Source: WRKB01 sp031551145 (GTDB lineage: Bacteria > Desulfobacterota > Desulfovibrionia > Desulfovibrionales > Desulfovibrionaceae). From it: a stretch of 64,000 nucleotides of DNA. Positions 16,131 to 24,972 of the stretch are shown here, in pieces. Both the position numbers and the translations under genes were made by a program. The notes under the pieces were generated by a model. The model saw nothing but the letters and a program-made list of their open reading frames with translations, searched no databases and was not told the DNA's origin. Position 1 is the stretch's first letter; every line of letters starts with the position of its first letter. The stretch covers positions 49,564-113,563 of the forward strand of contig JAVBNZ010000002.1 of assembly GCA_031551145.1 (NCBI GenBank), read 5' to 3'.

Positions 16131-16167
16131 AAACGGCCTTCGCGCGGAGGGTGCGCGAAGGCCGTTT
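16131..16167. terminator. Bidirectional intrinsic terminator
   Basis: Perfect 15-bp stem (16131-16145 with 16153-16167) and a 7-base loop. The arm ends give an A-run on one side and TTTT on the other, so it can stop transcription from both the plus-strand fez operon and the minus-strand hisA, which end on either side of it. Confidence 0.85.
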
Positions 16168-16188
16168 TGCGTAGCGATGTCAGGCAGC

Positions 16189-16944
16189 TTATGCCTGTTC
16201 GTCAAGCATCATGTCCTGTCTCTCTATCCAGGCCAGGGCTTCCTTCAGGTTCAGCGTGCCTTCGTACAGTGCGCGGCCGCTGATCGCGCCCTGGAGCGCG
16301 GCGTGGCGGTAAAGAGGATAGAGCTGCTGCACGTCGGCCAGCGTGGCCACGCCGCCGGCGGCAATGACCGGAATGGGCGAGGTATGGGCCAGGCGGCTTA
16401 GATACTCAAAGGCCACGCCGGTCTGCATGCCGTCGCGCTCTATGTCGGTATAGACGAGAAAGGAGGCACCGGCGCGTATCAGGCGGGGAATGACATCCTC
16501 CACCTGTTGGCCGGAATCCGCCACCCAGCCCTTGGTTTTCAGGCGGCCGGCCTCCGCATCGAGAGAAACGCCGATGCGGCCGGCAAACCTGCGGCACAGC
16601 CGGGCAAAGCCGTTGGGATCTTCCAGCGCCATGGTGCCGATGATGAGCCTGTGTACGCCCGCGTCCAGATAGGCCGCCGCGGTGTCCTCGTCGCGTATGC
16701 CGCCGCCGAGCTGTACGGGGATATCCACTTCCGAGCAGATGGCGTGGATGATGTCGCGGCTTGCCGGCACACCCTGGAAAGCGCCGTCCAGATCCACCAC
16801 GTGCAGCCACTGCGCGCCCTGTTCCGCCCACATGCGCGCTGTGGCCGTGGGGTCGGAGGAAAAGACGGTGCTTTCTTCCGCGCGCCCCCGTTTGAGGCGC
16901 ACGGCCTGCCCGTTCTGGATATCAATGGCCGGGAAAAGGATCAC
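16189..16944 (-). CDS. hisA: HisA, ProFAR isomerase
   Basis: 1-(5-phosphoribosyl)-5-[(5-phosphoribosylamino)methylideneamino]imidazole-4-carboxamide isomerase of histidine synthesis, 251 residues. The (beta/alpha)8 barrel opens with the GTG at 16944, giving VILFPAIDIQNGQAVRL with the catalytic Asp of strand 1. Phosphate loops QLGGGIRD and VIAAGGVATL and the YTDIERDGM segment with the second Asp are intact. The GTG start overlaps the stop of the preceding lipoprotein gene (GTGA). It ends the minus-strand gua-tat-his run, just before the terminator at 16131-16167. Confidence 0.95.
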   Translation of the reverse strand: MILFPAIDIQNGQAVRLKRGRAEESTVFSSDPTATARMWAEQGAQWLHVVDLDGAFQGVPASRDIIHAICSEVDIPVQLGGGIRDEDTAAAYLDAGVHRLIIGTMALEDPNGFARLCRRFAGRIGVSLDAEAGRLKTKGWVADSGQQVEDVIPRLIRAGASFLVYTDIERDGMQTGVAFEYLSRLAHTSPIPVIAAGGVATLADVQQLYPLYRHAALQGAISGRALYEGTLNLKEALAWIERQDMMLDEQA

Positions 16945-17594
16945 AACCCGAATTCCTTGACGGCCTGCAGCATACCTTCGGCGGTCAACTCTTCCGCGCT
17001 GACCCAACGTCCCTTGCGCTTGAAGAACTTGCCGACGGTAAGCAGGTTGTCGCTCAAGCCCACCTGTTGTTCTTCAAAGGTAGAGTGCTTGAGCAGACGC
17101 GCGCGCGTGACGTCGATAAGGTAAAACTCCACCTTGATCGCTGCGGCGTGCGCGGCGCCGGCCTGGCCGCCGTCACGTTCCTGCCAGTTGATGATCTGGG
17201 GAACGATCAGCAGATCCACATCCGCCTGCCTGCCGATGTTCAGCCAGTGGGCCAGGCCCTGCGGAGCGCCGCTTTCATGATACTCCATGCTCTTTTTATA
17301 GTCGGGCGCATAGAGCGTGACATACTGGCGGTTGCTGTGCTTGGAAAGCGTGCGCGCGAAGGTGTTGTCCAGATCCGCCAGCACGCCTGCCGGGATTTTG
17401 CCCTGACGGTCGGGAAGTTGTCCGGTGACGAGTTCGCGCGTGGAGGTGGGCTGCGTAAACCAGGCCACTCCCACCCGAAATTCCTGTGGAATGATGGTGG
17501 GGGCCGGCTGGGACGAAGGACGCTTCTGGCAGGCGCAGAGCAGCACCGTGACGGCGACCAGAGAAAAGAGCAGGGTTTTCGAGAAAATGCGCAT
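16941..17594 (-). CDS. Conserved lipoprotein within the his operon
   Basis: A 217-residue predicted lipoprotein. An 18-residue hydrophobic signal ends in a lipobox (LLCAC, Cys near 22), then a Pro/Ser linker and a globular domain with segments such as VGVAWFTQP, ADLDNTFARTL and DVDLLIVPQIINWQERDGG. I do not recognise the domain with certainty. It resembles small periplasmic lipoproteins retained between hisB and hisA in Desulfovibrionaceae. It overlaps hisB by one base (TGATG) and hisA by four, so it is expressed with histidine genes, although nothing links its sequence to histidine. Confidence 0.75.
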   Translation of the reverse strand: MRIFSKTLLFSLVAVTVLLCACQKRPSSQPAPTIIPQEFRVGVAWFTQPTSTRELVTGQLPDRQGKIPAGVLADLDNTFARTLSKHSNRQYVTLYAPDYKKSMEYHESGAPQGLAHWLNIGRQADVDLLIVPQIINWQERDGGQAGAAHAAAIKVEFYLIDVTRARLLKHSTFEEQQVGLSDNLLTVGKFFKRKGRWVSAEELTAEGMLQAVKEFGL

Positions 17595-18184
17595 CAGTCC
17601 AGCCTTCCTTTAGTGCTGCGCACCAGGTTTCCGGAACGGCGCGTCGCCTGGGCCAGGGCGAGGCCCAGCCCCTTCGCGGCGGATTCCAGAAGATGGTGCC
17701 CGTTTTTGCCATAGAGAAACGCCACATGCAGATTCATGCGCGTAGCGGAGGCCAGGGCCTTGTAGTGCTCGCGCCACAGATCGCGTTCCTCGCCGCCCGG
17801 CATGGGGGGGAGCAGCTCGTCGCCGCGCCATTCCAGCCAGGGGCGCCCCGAAATATCCAGGCACACGTCGGCCAGGGCTTCATCCATAGGTACGCGGGCG
17901 TGCCCCACCCGCGCAATGCCCGCGCCGTCGCCGAGTGCTTCGCGCAGGGCGCTGCCCAGCGCAAGGCCGATGTCTTCCGCGCTGTGATGCGCATCTATAT
18001 GCGTATCACCCTTGCAGCGCAGCCGCAAATCAAAGCCGGCCCAGAAGGCCGTGAGAGTAAGCAGATGATCGAGCAGGCCCACGCCGCTCGCGATGTCGGT
18101 TACGCCCGAACCGTCCAGGCTCAGTGTCAGTTCGATGTCTGTTTCTTTGCTGGTGCGTGAAAAATGCGCGTTGCGGGCGTTCAT
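17594..18184 (-). CDS. hisB: HisB, imidazoleglycerol-phosphate dehydratase
   Basis: A 196-residue monofunctional dehydratase of histidine synthesis. The duplicated fold shows the two metal-binding histidine motifs DAHHSAEDIGLALG and the later NLHVAFLYGKNGHHLLESAAKG, plus GLLDHLL near residue 40. Length is normal for the single-domain bacterial enzyme. It overlaps the upstream tatC by 4 bases and the downstream lipoprotein by 1. Confidence 0.95.
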   Translation of the reverse strand: MNARNAHFSRTSKETDIELTLSLDGSGVTDIASGVGLLDHLLTLTAFWAGFDLRLRCKGDTHIDAHHSAEDIGLALGSALREALGDGAGIARVGHARVPMDEALADVCLDISGRPWLEWRGDELLPPMPGGEERDLWREHYKALASATRMNLHVAFLYGKNGHHLLESAAKGLGLALAQATRRSGNLVRSTKGRLD

Positions 18185-19314
18185 GCGGGATCCTTTTCGC
18201 GTTCGGCGCCTTGCGCCCCCTCGTCTGCCGAAGGCTCTGCCGCGTCTTTCGGCGTTTTGCGCTTCTGTACGGCGGCCGCCACCCAGATACTTATCTCATA
18301 CAGCAAAAGCATGGGGAGGGCCATAAGTAATTGCGAGACGACGTCCGGCGGCGTGAGTATGGCCGCCACGATGAAGATGGTGACAACGGCATACCTGCGC
18401 CAACCCCGCAGCCGTTCGGCCGTAAGCACGCCCATACGCGCCAGGAAGAAGGCGAAAAGCGGCATTTCGAAAATGAGACCGAAAGCGAGAATGAGTTTGA
18501 GCGCGAAGCTCAGGTACGAGTCCAGGGAGGGCATGGGCGTGATGCTGTCCGTGGCGAAGCCCATGAAGAAGTCGAAGGCCACGGGAAAGACCGCGAAATA
18601 GCAAAAGGCCGCCCCGCCCAAAAAGAAGAAGGCGGAAAAACCCGCCAGGGGTACGATGTTGCGGCGCTCCTCCTCATAGAGGCCGGGCGCGATAAAGGCC
18701 CATATCTGATAAAAAATGTAGGGACTTGTAAGGAAGATTGAGGCGAGGAAGCCTATTTTCATCTGCACGAAAAAGGCTTCGGGCAGGGCCGTGTAAATGA
18801 GCTTGCTGCCCTTGGGCATAACGGCCACAAGCGGTTTGACCAGCGCGTCGAAGATATCCTGCGCGAAGCTGAAGCAGGCGAAAAATCCAAGGAAGACCAC
18901 GATGAAGATGCGGATGATGCGGCCGCGCAGCTCGTTGAGATGCTCCATGAGAGACATGGGTCGCTGCTCGTCCTTGTCTGCGCCCGTTTCGCTCTTTTCC
19001 GTTTCGGCGGGGGGGGAGGCGAGGCCCGGCGCGGGCAATGCGTCGTCGCCCGCCTTCGTCGCGGGCGGCTGCGCCGGAGGAACGGGCGGCGCGCCTTCGT
19101 CAGACGGGGAGGGCGGAGGATCTTCGCAGGAGGCGCAGCTTCCGTCCCAGGAGGCGAATGCGAGGTCGTTGCCGAAAGTGTTTTCAGGCGCAGAGGGCGA
19201 GGCGGGCTCCGCAACGGAATCCGTGTCGGCGTTTGTGCCGTCCCAGGAGGCGAAGTCGAGCCCGGCGCCGAATTCGTCGGCTTTGGGAGCGTCCGGCGGG
19301 GGAGGGGGGCTCAT
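18181..19314 (-). CDS. tatC: TatC with long N-terminal extension
   Basis: Twin-arginine translocase core subunit. The TatC domain begins near residue 120 with MSLMEHLNELRGR and contains the six expected helices, including PYIFYQIWAFIAPGLYEEER and the ALPEAFF periplasmic loop. It recognises RR signal peptides and works with TatB. The first ~119 residues are unusual: a proline-, acid- and alanine-rich low-complexity stretch with a duplicated motif FASWDG (residues 21-26 and 53-58) and two cysteines. The long start is supported because its ATG overlaps the tatB stop (ATGA). Normal TatC is about 250 residues; this one is 377. Confidence 0.92.
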   Translation of the reverse strand: MSPPPPPDAPKADEFGAGLDFASWDGTNADTDSVAEPASPSAPENTFGNDLAFASWDGSCASCEDPPPSPSDEGAPPVPPAQPPATKAGDDALPAPGLASPPAETEKSETGADKDEQRPMSLMEHLNELRGRIIRIFIVVFLGFFACFSFAQDIFDALVKPLVAVMPKGSKLIYTALPEAFFVQMKIGFLASIFLTSPYIFYQIWAFIAPGLYEEERRNIVPLAGFSAFFFLGGAAFCYFAVFPVAFDFFMGFATDSITPMPSLDSYLSFALKLILAFGLIFEMPLFAFFLARMGVLTAERLRGWRRYAVVTIFIVAAILTPPDVVSQLLMALPMLLLYEISIWVAAAVQKRKTPKDAAEPSADEGAQGAEREKDPA

Positions 19315-19667
19315 GCCTTGTCCCCGGATCCGGCGGCGCGGCGGGTGCCTTCAACCGCCGCATCCAGTTCGGACGCCGGTTTGGGCGCTGTCTGCGCGGT
19401 TTCGGAAGCGGGAGCCGCCTGGGTTTTTACAGACGCGGAGGAACTCTCCTCCCGCAGAAATTCCTGCGACGCCTGCTTTTTGCGTTCCTCGTGCTCTTCC
19501 CTTTCCGCTTCAAGATTCAGCGTGCGCTGAAATTCGTTGGAAACGCGGCGGAATTCGCCCATGGCCTTGCCCAGGGTTCTGGCGATTTTGGGCAGATGCG
19601 AGGGGCCGAGCACAAGCAGGGCCACAAGGATGATAACCAGAAATTCCGAACTGCCGATGCCGAACAT
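19311..19667 (-). CDS. tatB: TatB (TatA/B family) translocase subunit
   Basis: A 118-residue single-span protein: a short N-terminal membrane helix (FLVIILVALLVLGPSHLPKIART) with the conserved G-P hinge, an amphipathic helix, then a charged Ala/Glu/Ser tail. The N-terminal MFGIGSSEFLVI pattern and linkage to tatC favour TatB over TatA. Encoded 87 bases after guaA; its stop overlaps the tatC start. Confidence 0.9.
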   Translation of the reverse strand: MFGIGSSEFLVIILVALLVLGPSHLPKIARTLGKAMGEFRRVSNEFQRTLNLEAEREEHEERKKQASQEFLREESSSASVKTQAAPASETAQTAPKPASELDAAVEGTRRAAGSGDKA

Positions 19668-19754
19668 GGTGGACCTTCTCCCGCGCGACTGCGCGGGGAC
19701 TTGGAAAAGAAGAAGATGCGGCGTAACGCCGTTTGCCCTGTTTGCGAAATACGT

Positions 19755-21308
19755 TTATTCCCACTCAATCGTGGCGGGCGGCTTGGGGGAAATATCGTAG
19801 ACGACCCGATTGACGCCGTTCACTTCGTTGATGATGCGGCCCGAAATGCGTTCCAGCACTTCCGAGGGCAGGCGCACCCAGTCGGCGGTCATGGCATCCA
19901 CGCTGTCCACCACACGCAGGGCCACAACGTGCTCGTACGTGCGGGCATCGCCCATCACGCCCACGGTCTTCAGGGGCAGCAGCACGGCAAAGCCCTGCCA
20001 GACCTTGTTGTACCAGCCGGATTCCCTGAGTTCGGCCTGCACGATGCGATCGGCCCGCCGCAGGATGTCCAGGCGTTCTTCCGTCACTTCGCCGATCACG
20101 CGCACGGCCAGGCCGGGGCCGGGAAAGGGATGGCGGCGCACGATGAAGTCGGGCAGGCCCAGTTCCGCCGCAACCCGGCGCACTTCGTCCTTGAAAAGCT
20201 CGCGCACGGGTTCGATAAGCTTGAGCTTCATGTGTTCCGGCAGGCCGCCGACATTGTGGTGGCTTTTGATGACCGCCGAAGGCCCCTTGTGGGACACGGA
20301 TTCGATGACGTCCGGATACAGCGTGCCCTGAGCCAGAAAATCCACCTGCCCGAGAGCTTTCGCTTCCTCGTCGAAAATTTCGATGAAGGTGTGGCCGATG
20401 ATCTTGCGCTTTTTTTCCGGGTCGACAACGCCGGCAAGGCGCGAGAGAAAAAGCTCTTTCGCGTCCACGCGCTTGAGGTTCAAATCGAAATGCTCGCGCA
20501 GATAGCTCGTCACCTCGTCGGCTTCCTTCATGCGCAGAAGGCCGTTGTCCACAAAGATGCAGTGCAGGCGACGGCCTATGGCCCTGTTCAGCAGCACGGC
20601 GACCACGGTGGAGTCTATACCGCCCGAAAGCGCGCAGACCACGCGCCCGTCACCCACCTGTTCGGCGGTTTCGCACACCACGCGCTCCACAAAAGAGGAC
20701 ATGTTCCAGTCCGGCTCGATCTTGGCGATTTTGAACAAAAAGTTGTGCAGCATGCGTTCGCCGTCTTCCGAATGATGGACTTCGGGATGGAACTGCACGG
20801 CGTAAATGCGGCGGGCATCGTCGGCCATGGCGGCCACGCTCAGGGTGCGGGTGCGGCCGAGCACGACGAAATCCGGCGGCGCTACGGTGACTTTATCGCC
20901 GTGCGACATCCAGACCCGCGAGATCGAGGGGCCGTCCTTCTTGCGCAGGCCCTCCCAGAGGGGGGATTCCGCCGCCATTACCAGATCCGCCGGACCGTAT
21001 TCGCGCGTGGTGGATTGCTCGAGCTGGCCGCCCAGGCTGTGGGCGAGCAACTGCATGCCGTAGCAGATGCCGAGCACGGGCACGCCGAGAGCGAGCAGGC
21101 CCTTGTCCAGCTTGGGCGCGTCTTCTTCACGCACACTTGCCGGGCCGCCGGAGAGGATGAGGGCAGAGGGCTTCATGCGGCCCACGGCCTCCGCGCTTAC
21201 GGTACAGGGGTGAATTTCGGAATACACCCCGGCCTCGCGCACCCTGCGGGCGATAAGCTGTGTGACCTGGGAACCGTAGTCGATGACGATGACTTTGCTC
21301 TGTTGCAC
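19755..21308 (-). CDS. guaA: GMP synthase (glutamine-hydrolysing)
   Basis: A 517-residue GMP synthase. The N-terminal class I glutamine amidotransferase has GICYGMQLLAHSLGG (nucleophile Cys) and the VQFHPEVHH His/Glu pair. The ATP-pyrophosphatase domain has the P-loop ALSGGIDSTVVA, and the C-terminal dimerisation domain ends PPATIEWE. I place the start at the GTG at 21308 (VQQSKVIVIDYGSQ), preceded by GGAGAGG; the longer in-frame ORF upstream adds ~34 non-conserved residues. Downstream of guaB on the same strand. Confidence 0.95.
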   Translation of the reverse strand: MQQSKVIVIDYGSQVTQLIARRVREAGVYSEIHPCTVSAEAVGRMKPSALILSGGPASVREEDAPKLDKGLLALGVPVLGICYGMQLLAHSLGGQLEQSTTREYGPADLVMAAESPLWEGLRKKDGPSISRVWMSHGDKVTVAPPDFVVLGRTRTLSVAAMADDARRIYAVQFHPEVHHSEDGERMLHNFLFKIAKIEPDWNMSSFVERVVCETAEQVGDGRVVCALSGGIDSTVVAVLLNRAIGRRLHCIFVDNGLLRMKEADEVTSYLREHFDLNLKRVDAKELFLSRLAGVVDPEKKRKIIGHTFIEIFDEEAKALGQVDFLAQGTLYPDVIESVSHKGPSAVIKSHHNVGGLPEHMKLKLIEPVRELFKDEVRRVAAELGLPDFIVRRHPFPGPGLAVRVIGEVTEERLDILRRADRIVQAELRESGWYNKVWQGFAVLLPLKTVGVMGDARTYEHVVALRVVDSVDAMTADWVRLPSEVLERISGRIINEVNGVNRVVYDISPKPPATIEWE

Positions 21309-21427
21309 GGGGGCCTCTCCACTGTATGTATCGCCGCGCCGCTTTCCGGCTTGCTCCGGCGGCTTCGCCGCCGCGTCGGCCTCGCGGCCGGCGTTGAACC
21401 CGTCTCGCACTTGTCTTGAAACGGGTT

Positions 21428-22888
21428 CTAACTGTTGTCAATCCTGTAGTTGGGGGCTTCCTTGGTGATGATCACGTCATGCACGTGGCTTTCGCGCAGG
21501 CCGGCGGGCGAAATTTCGACATAGGCGGCCTTTTCGCGCAGTTGCGCGAGGTCTTTCGCGCCCACGTAGCCCATGCCGGAGCGCAGGCCCCCCATGAGCT
21601 GATAGATGGAATCCATCACCGGGCCTCTGTACGGCACGCGGCCCACGATGCCTTCGGGCACGAGCTTTTTGCTGCGCTCCTGAAAATAGCGGTCGGAGCT
21701 GCCGTCCTTCATGGCGTCTATGGAGCCCATGCCGCGATAAATTTTGTATGTCCGGCCCTGGTAGAGTATGGTTTCGCCGGGGCTTTCCTCGGTGCCGGCG
21801 AAGAGGCTGCCGACCATCACCGAATGCGCGCCCACGGCCAGGGCTTTGACGATATCCCCGGAAAACTTGATGCCGCCGTCGGCCACGCAGCAGCGATCCT
21901 TTTCACGTGCCGCGCGCGAGGCTTCCATAACCGCCGTCACCTGGGGCACGCCCACGCCGGCCACGATGCGCGTGGTGCAGATGGAGCCGGGGCCTATGCC
22001 CACTTTCACGGCGTCCGCGCCGGCTTCGAGTATGCGCTTCGCCCCCTCATAGGTGCCCACGTTGCCTGCGATGAGCCGGCAGGCAGGAAAGGAGCCCTTG
22101 ACCATCTCAATGGCACGCACCACGTTGGCGGAGTTGCCGTGCGCGGAATCCAGCACCAGCACGTCCGCCCCGGCGGCGAGCAGTTCGGAGGCGCGTTCCT
22201 CGCATTCCGCGCCCACGCCTATGGCCGCGCCCACGCGCAGGCGGCCTTTGTCGTCCTTGCAGGCGTCGGGGTATTTGAGCACCTTGTCGATGTCCTTCAT
22301 GGTGATCAGGCCGGCCAGGCCGCCGTCGTTGTCCACGACAAGGAGTTTTTCAATGCGGTGTTCGTGCAGGTGTTCCTTGGCTTCTTCCAGGGTGGTGCCC
22401 ATGGGCACGGTGACGAGCTTTTTGCCGGTCATGACCTCGGAAACGCGCGTGTTTTCAAGATCCTTGACAAAACGCACATCGCGATTCGTGAGAATGCCGA
22501 CCAACGTTTTGCCGTCCACCACGGGCAGGCCGGAAACGCGGTAATCGGCCATCAGGCCGAGGGCGTAGCGCACGGTGTCGCCGGGTGCCACGGTGACGGG
22601 GTCGAGGATCATGCCGCTTTCGGACTTTTTGACCTTTTCCACTTCCAGGCGCTGGCGGGCGATGGACATGTTTTTATGGATGATGCCGATGCCGCCCGTG
22701 CGCGCCAGGGAAACGGCCATGGCCGCTTCGGTGACGGTGTCCATGGCGGCGGAAAGCAGGGGGATGCGCAGGGGAATGTCCGGCGTCAGCCGGGTTTCTA
22801 TGTCCACCATGTCCGGCGTGACTTCAGAATAGCCGGGCAGCAGGAGGATATCGTCGAAGGTGAGCGCTTTACCGAGATTTTTGGGCAT
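21428..22888 (-). CDS. guaB: IMP dehydrogenase
   Basis: A 486-residue IMP dehydrogenase, catalysing the first committed step to GMP. Landmarks are ALTFDDILLLPGYS at the N-terminus, two CBS domains inserted at about residues 95-205, the catalytic loop GIGPGSICTTRIV with Cys, and the flap region EGIVGRVPYRGPV. ATG 22888 is preceded by GAGG; the in-frame upstream extension is not conserved. It pairs with guaA, separated by 119 bases. Confidence 0.96.
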   Translation of the reverse strand: MPKNLGKALTFDDILLLPGYSEVTPDMVDIETRLTPDIPLRIPLLSAAMDTVTEAAMAVSLARTGGIGIIHKNMSIARQRLEVEKVKKSESGMILDPVTVAPGDTVRYALGLMADYRVSGLPVVDGKTLVGILTNRDVRFVKDLENTRVSEVMTGKKLVTVPMGTTLEEAKEHLHEHRIEKLLVVDNDGGLAGLITMKDIDKVLKYPDACKDDKGRLRVGAAIGVGAECEERASELLAAGADVLVLDSAHGNSANVVRAIEMVKGSFPACRLIAGNVGTYEGAKRILEAGADAVKVGIGPGSICTTRIVAGVGVPQVTAVMEASRAAREKDRCCVADGGIKFSGDIVKALAVGAHSVMVGSLFAGTEESPGETILYQGRTYKIYRGMGSIDAMKDGSSDRYFQERSKKLVPEGIVGRVPYRGPVMDSIYQLMGGLRSGMGYVGAKDLAQLREKAAYVEISPAGLRESHVHDVIITKEAPNYRIDNS

Positions 22889-23104
22889 AGATCCTCGCGG
22901 TCTGCCGGGCGTCGGCGGAACAGAGCGCGCGGCCGGCACAGGAAAGTGGTGTAATGGAGGAACATACTGCCGGTGGGCGGGAGCCGTCAAGCGGGAACGC
23001 GGGAATGCGCTCTTTCTTTCTTTCCCCGCTCTTGACTTCGGCCGTAAAAGGGACTAACGCATACCGTCTTTGCGGGGTTTGCGCCCATCGGCACGAGGAA
23101 GAGC

Positions 23105-24574
23105 ATGTTCGAGAGCCTTTCAGACAGATTGTCCAACGTCTTCCGGTCCTTCAGCGGCAGGAAGCTGACCGAGGAAAACATCCTCGACGGCCTGCGCGAG
23201 GTGCGTCTCGCTCTGCTTGAGGCCGACGTTAACTTCAAGGTTGTCAAAGACTTTGTGGACAAGGTGCGCGAAGCCTGTCTGGGACAGGACGTGCTGAAAG
23301 GCCTCAACCCCGCGCAGCAGGTCGTCAAGATCGTGCACGAGGAATTGACGGCCCTGCTCGGCGGCGAACAGAGCGATCTCGACCTGCGCGGCCGGCAGCC
23401 CGGCGTGATTATGATGGTCGGACTTCAGGGCTCGGGCAAAACCACCTCTGCCGCCAAAATCGCCAACCTGCTGCGCAAACGCAAGATGCGGCCCTATCTG
23501 GCCCCTGCCGACGTGTACCGCCCGGCGGCCATCGATCAGCTCCGCACGCTGGCCAGGCAGCTCGACCTGCCCTGCTACGCCTCCACGACGGACATGAATC
23601 CCGTGGACATCTGCCGCGCGGCCGTGGAAGACGCCAAGGCCGAGCAGGCTTCCGTGGTGCTGCTCGACACCGCCGGCCGCCTGCACGTGGACGAAGCGCT
23701 GATGCAGGAACTGGCGGACATCAAGGCCGCCGTGGACCCGCAGGAAATTTTGTTTGTGGCCGACGCCATGACCGGGCAGGACGCCGTTACCGTGGCTGAG
23801 GCTTTTAATGCCCGTCTCGGCATCACGGGTGTCGTTCTTACAAAAATGGACGGCGACGCGCGAGGCGGGGCCGCCCTGTCGATCAAGTCCGTTACGGGCG
23901 CATCGGTCAAATACGTGGGCACGGGCGAAAAGCTTTCCGATCTTGAGCTGTTTCATCCTGATCGCGTGGCCGGGCGCATACTCGGCATGGGGGACGTGCT
24001 CACCCTCATCGAAAAGGCCCAAAGCGAAACCAGCGAGGAAGAAGCCGCCGAGCTGGCCCGCAAGATGCAAAAGGCCAAGTTCGATCTCGAGGATTTCCGC
24101 ACCCAGATGCGCCGCATCAAACAGATGGGCTCGCTGGAGTCGATTTTAAAGCTCATTCCCGGCATGGGCGCGCTGCGCGACAAGCTTTCCCAGGCAAGCG
24201 TGCCTGAAAAAGAACTGATGCGCACCGAGGCGATGATCAATTCCATGACCATGCAGGAACGCAAAAACCCGGACATCATCAACGGCAGCCGACGGGCGCG
24301 CATCGCCAGGGGTTCGGGAACAAGCGTGCAGGAAGTGAACCAGCTTTTGCGCAACTTCGATCAGATGCGCAAAATGATGAAGGGCATGATGGACGGCAAA
24401 ATGCCCGGTGCGGGCCGTATGCCGCGCGGCATGCCCGCTATGGGCGGCATGCCGGGCCTGTCCGGTATGCCGGGAATGCCCGCCATGCCCGGCGGCGGAT
24501 CGTCCGCAACCAAAAGCTCCGCAACGAAAAAACGCAAAAAGCGCGACAAGCCCAAGAAGAAGAAAAAGAAATAG
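23105..24574 (+). CDS. ffh: Signal recognition particle protein Ffh
   Basis: A 489-residue SRP54 GTPase. The N domain (ENILDGLREVRLALLEADVN) precedes the G domain with G1 GLQGSGKTTSAAK, DTAGRL and TKMDGDARGG, and the methionine-rich M domain follows. The C-terminus is extended by Met/Gly/Pro repeats (GMP-rich, residues ~435-465) and a lysine-rich tail. It binds signal sequences and 4.5S RNA and docks with FtsY, encoded at 32690-33994. RBS GAGGAAG precedes the ATG. It heads a long plus-strand run of translation genes and is divergent from guaB; an imperfect TTGACT at 23032-23037 may be its -35. Confidence 0.96.
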   Translation: MFESLSDRLSNVFRSFSGRKLTEENILDGLREVRLALLEADVNFKVVKDFVDKVREACLGQDVLKGLNPAQQVVKIVHEELTALLGGEQSDLDLRGRQPGVIMMVGLQGSGKTTSAAKIANLLRKRKMRPYLAPADVYRPAAIDQLRTLARQLDLPCYASTTDMNPVDICRAAVEDAKAEQASVVLLDTAGRLHVDEALMQELADIKAAVDPQEILFVADAMTGQDAVTVAEAFNARLGITGVVLTKMDGDARGGAALSIKSVTGASVKYVGTGEKLSDLELFHPDRVAGRILGMGDVLTLIEKAQSETSEEEAAELARKMQKAKFDLEDFRTQMRRIKQMGSLESILKLIPGMGALRDKLSQASVPEKELMRTEAMINSMTMQERKNPDIINGSRRARIARGSGTSVQEVNQLLRNFDQMRKMMKGMMDGKMPGAGRMPRGMPAMGGMPGLSGMPGMPAMPGGGSSATKSSATKKRKKRDKPKKKKKK

Positions 24575-24678
24575 GGCGTTCTCGCGCGACGTTTCGCGAA
24601 AAGAGCATGAGAAAATTGACGAAAGCTGTTGCGCTTTTCAGCGCCGTATACTACACATGTAACCATCAGGAGAGTGTT

Positions 24679-24921
24679 ATGGCAGTCAAGTTGAAACTGT
24701 CCCGCCAGGGCAGCAAGAAAAAGCCCTTTTACCGGGTTGTGGCGGCGAACGACGAAAGCCGCCGCGACGGACGCCCGCTTGAATTTCTCGGCTACTACAA
24801 TCCGCTGGTCAGTCCGGTTGATGTGAAGCTTGATGCGGAAAAAGTAAAAAAATGGCTGAATCTTGGAGCTGAGCCCACGGACACCGTGCGTTCCCTCATC
24901 AAAAAGCATTTGGCAGGCTGA
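24679..24921 (+). CDS. rpsP: 30S ribosomal protein S16
   Basis: An 80-residue ribosomal protein with the family-typical MAVKLKLSRQGSKKKPFYR start and the GRPLEFLGYYNP core. ATG 24679 follows CAGGAGAG. It precedes khpA-rimM-trmD-rplS, the widely conserved order of this ribosomal cluster. Confidence 0.97.
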   Translation: MAVKLKLSRQGSKKKPFYRVVAANDESRRDGRPLEFLGYYNPLVSPVDVKLDAEKVKKWLNLGAEPTDTVRSLIKKHLAG

Positions 24922-24972
24922 TTTTTCCCCGCTCATCGCCGCTCTGTCCGCCAACACCCAGAGGGGGAAGCC

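Noticed and set aside
19038..21419. 793-codon open frame on the plus strand across tatC-guaA
   Set aside because: Antisense to well-identified genes; Arg/His/Gly-rich shadow composition.
21398..21427. Inverted repeat after guaB as a terminator
   Set aside because: Only ~7-8 paired bases with a 17-base loop and no U-tract; guaA follows on the same strand and is probably co-transcribed.
24420..24570. Short GMP-rich tandem repeats
   Set aside because: They encode the Met/Gly/Pro tail of the Ffh M domain, not a DNA repeat array.
24616..24652. Promoter before rpsP (TTGACG ... TATACT)
   Set aside because: The spacer is 25 bases, too long for sigma70; expression from the upstream ffh promoter is sufficient.
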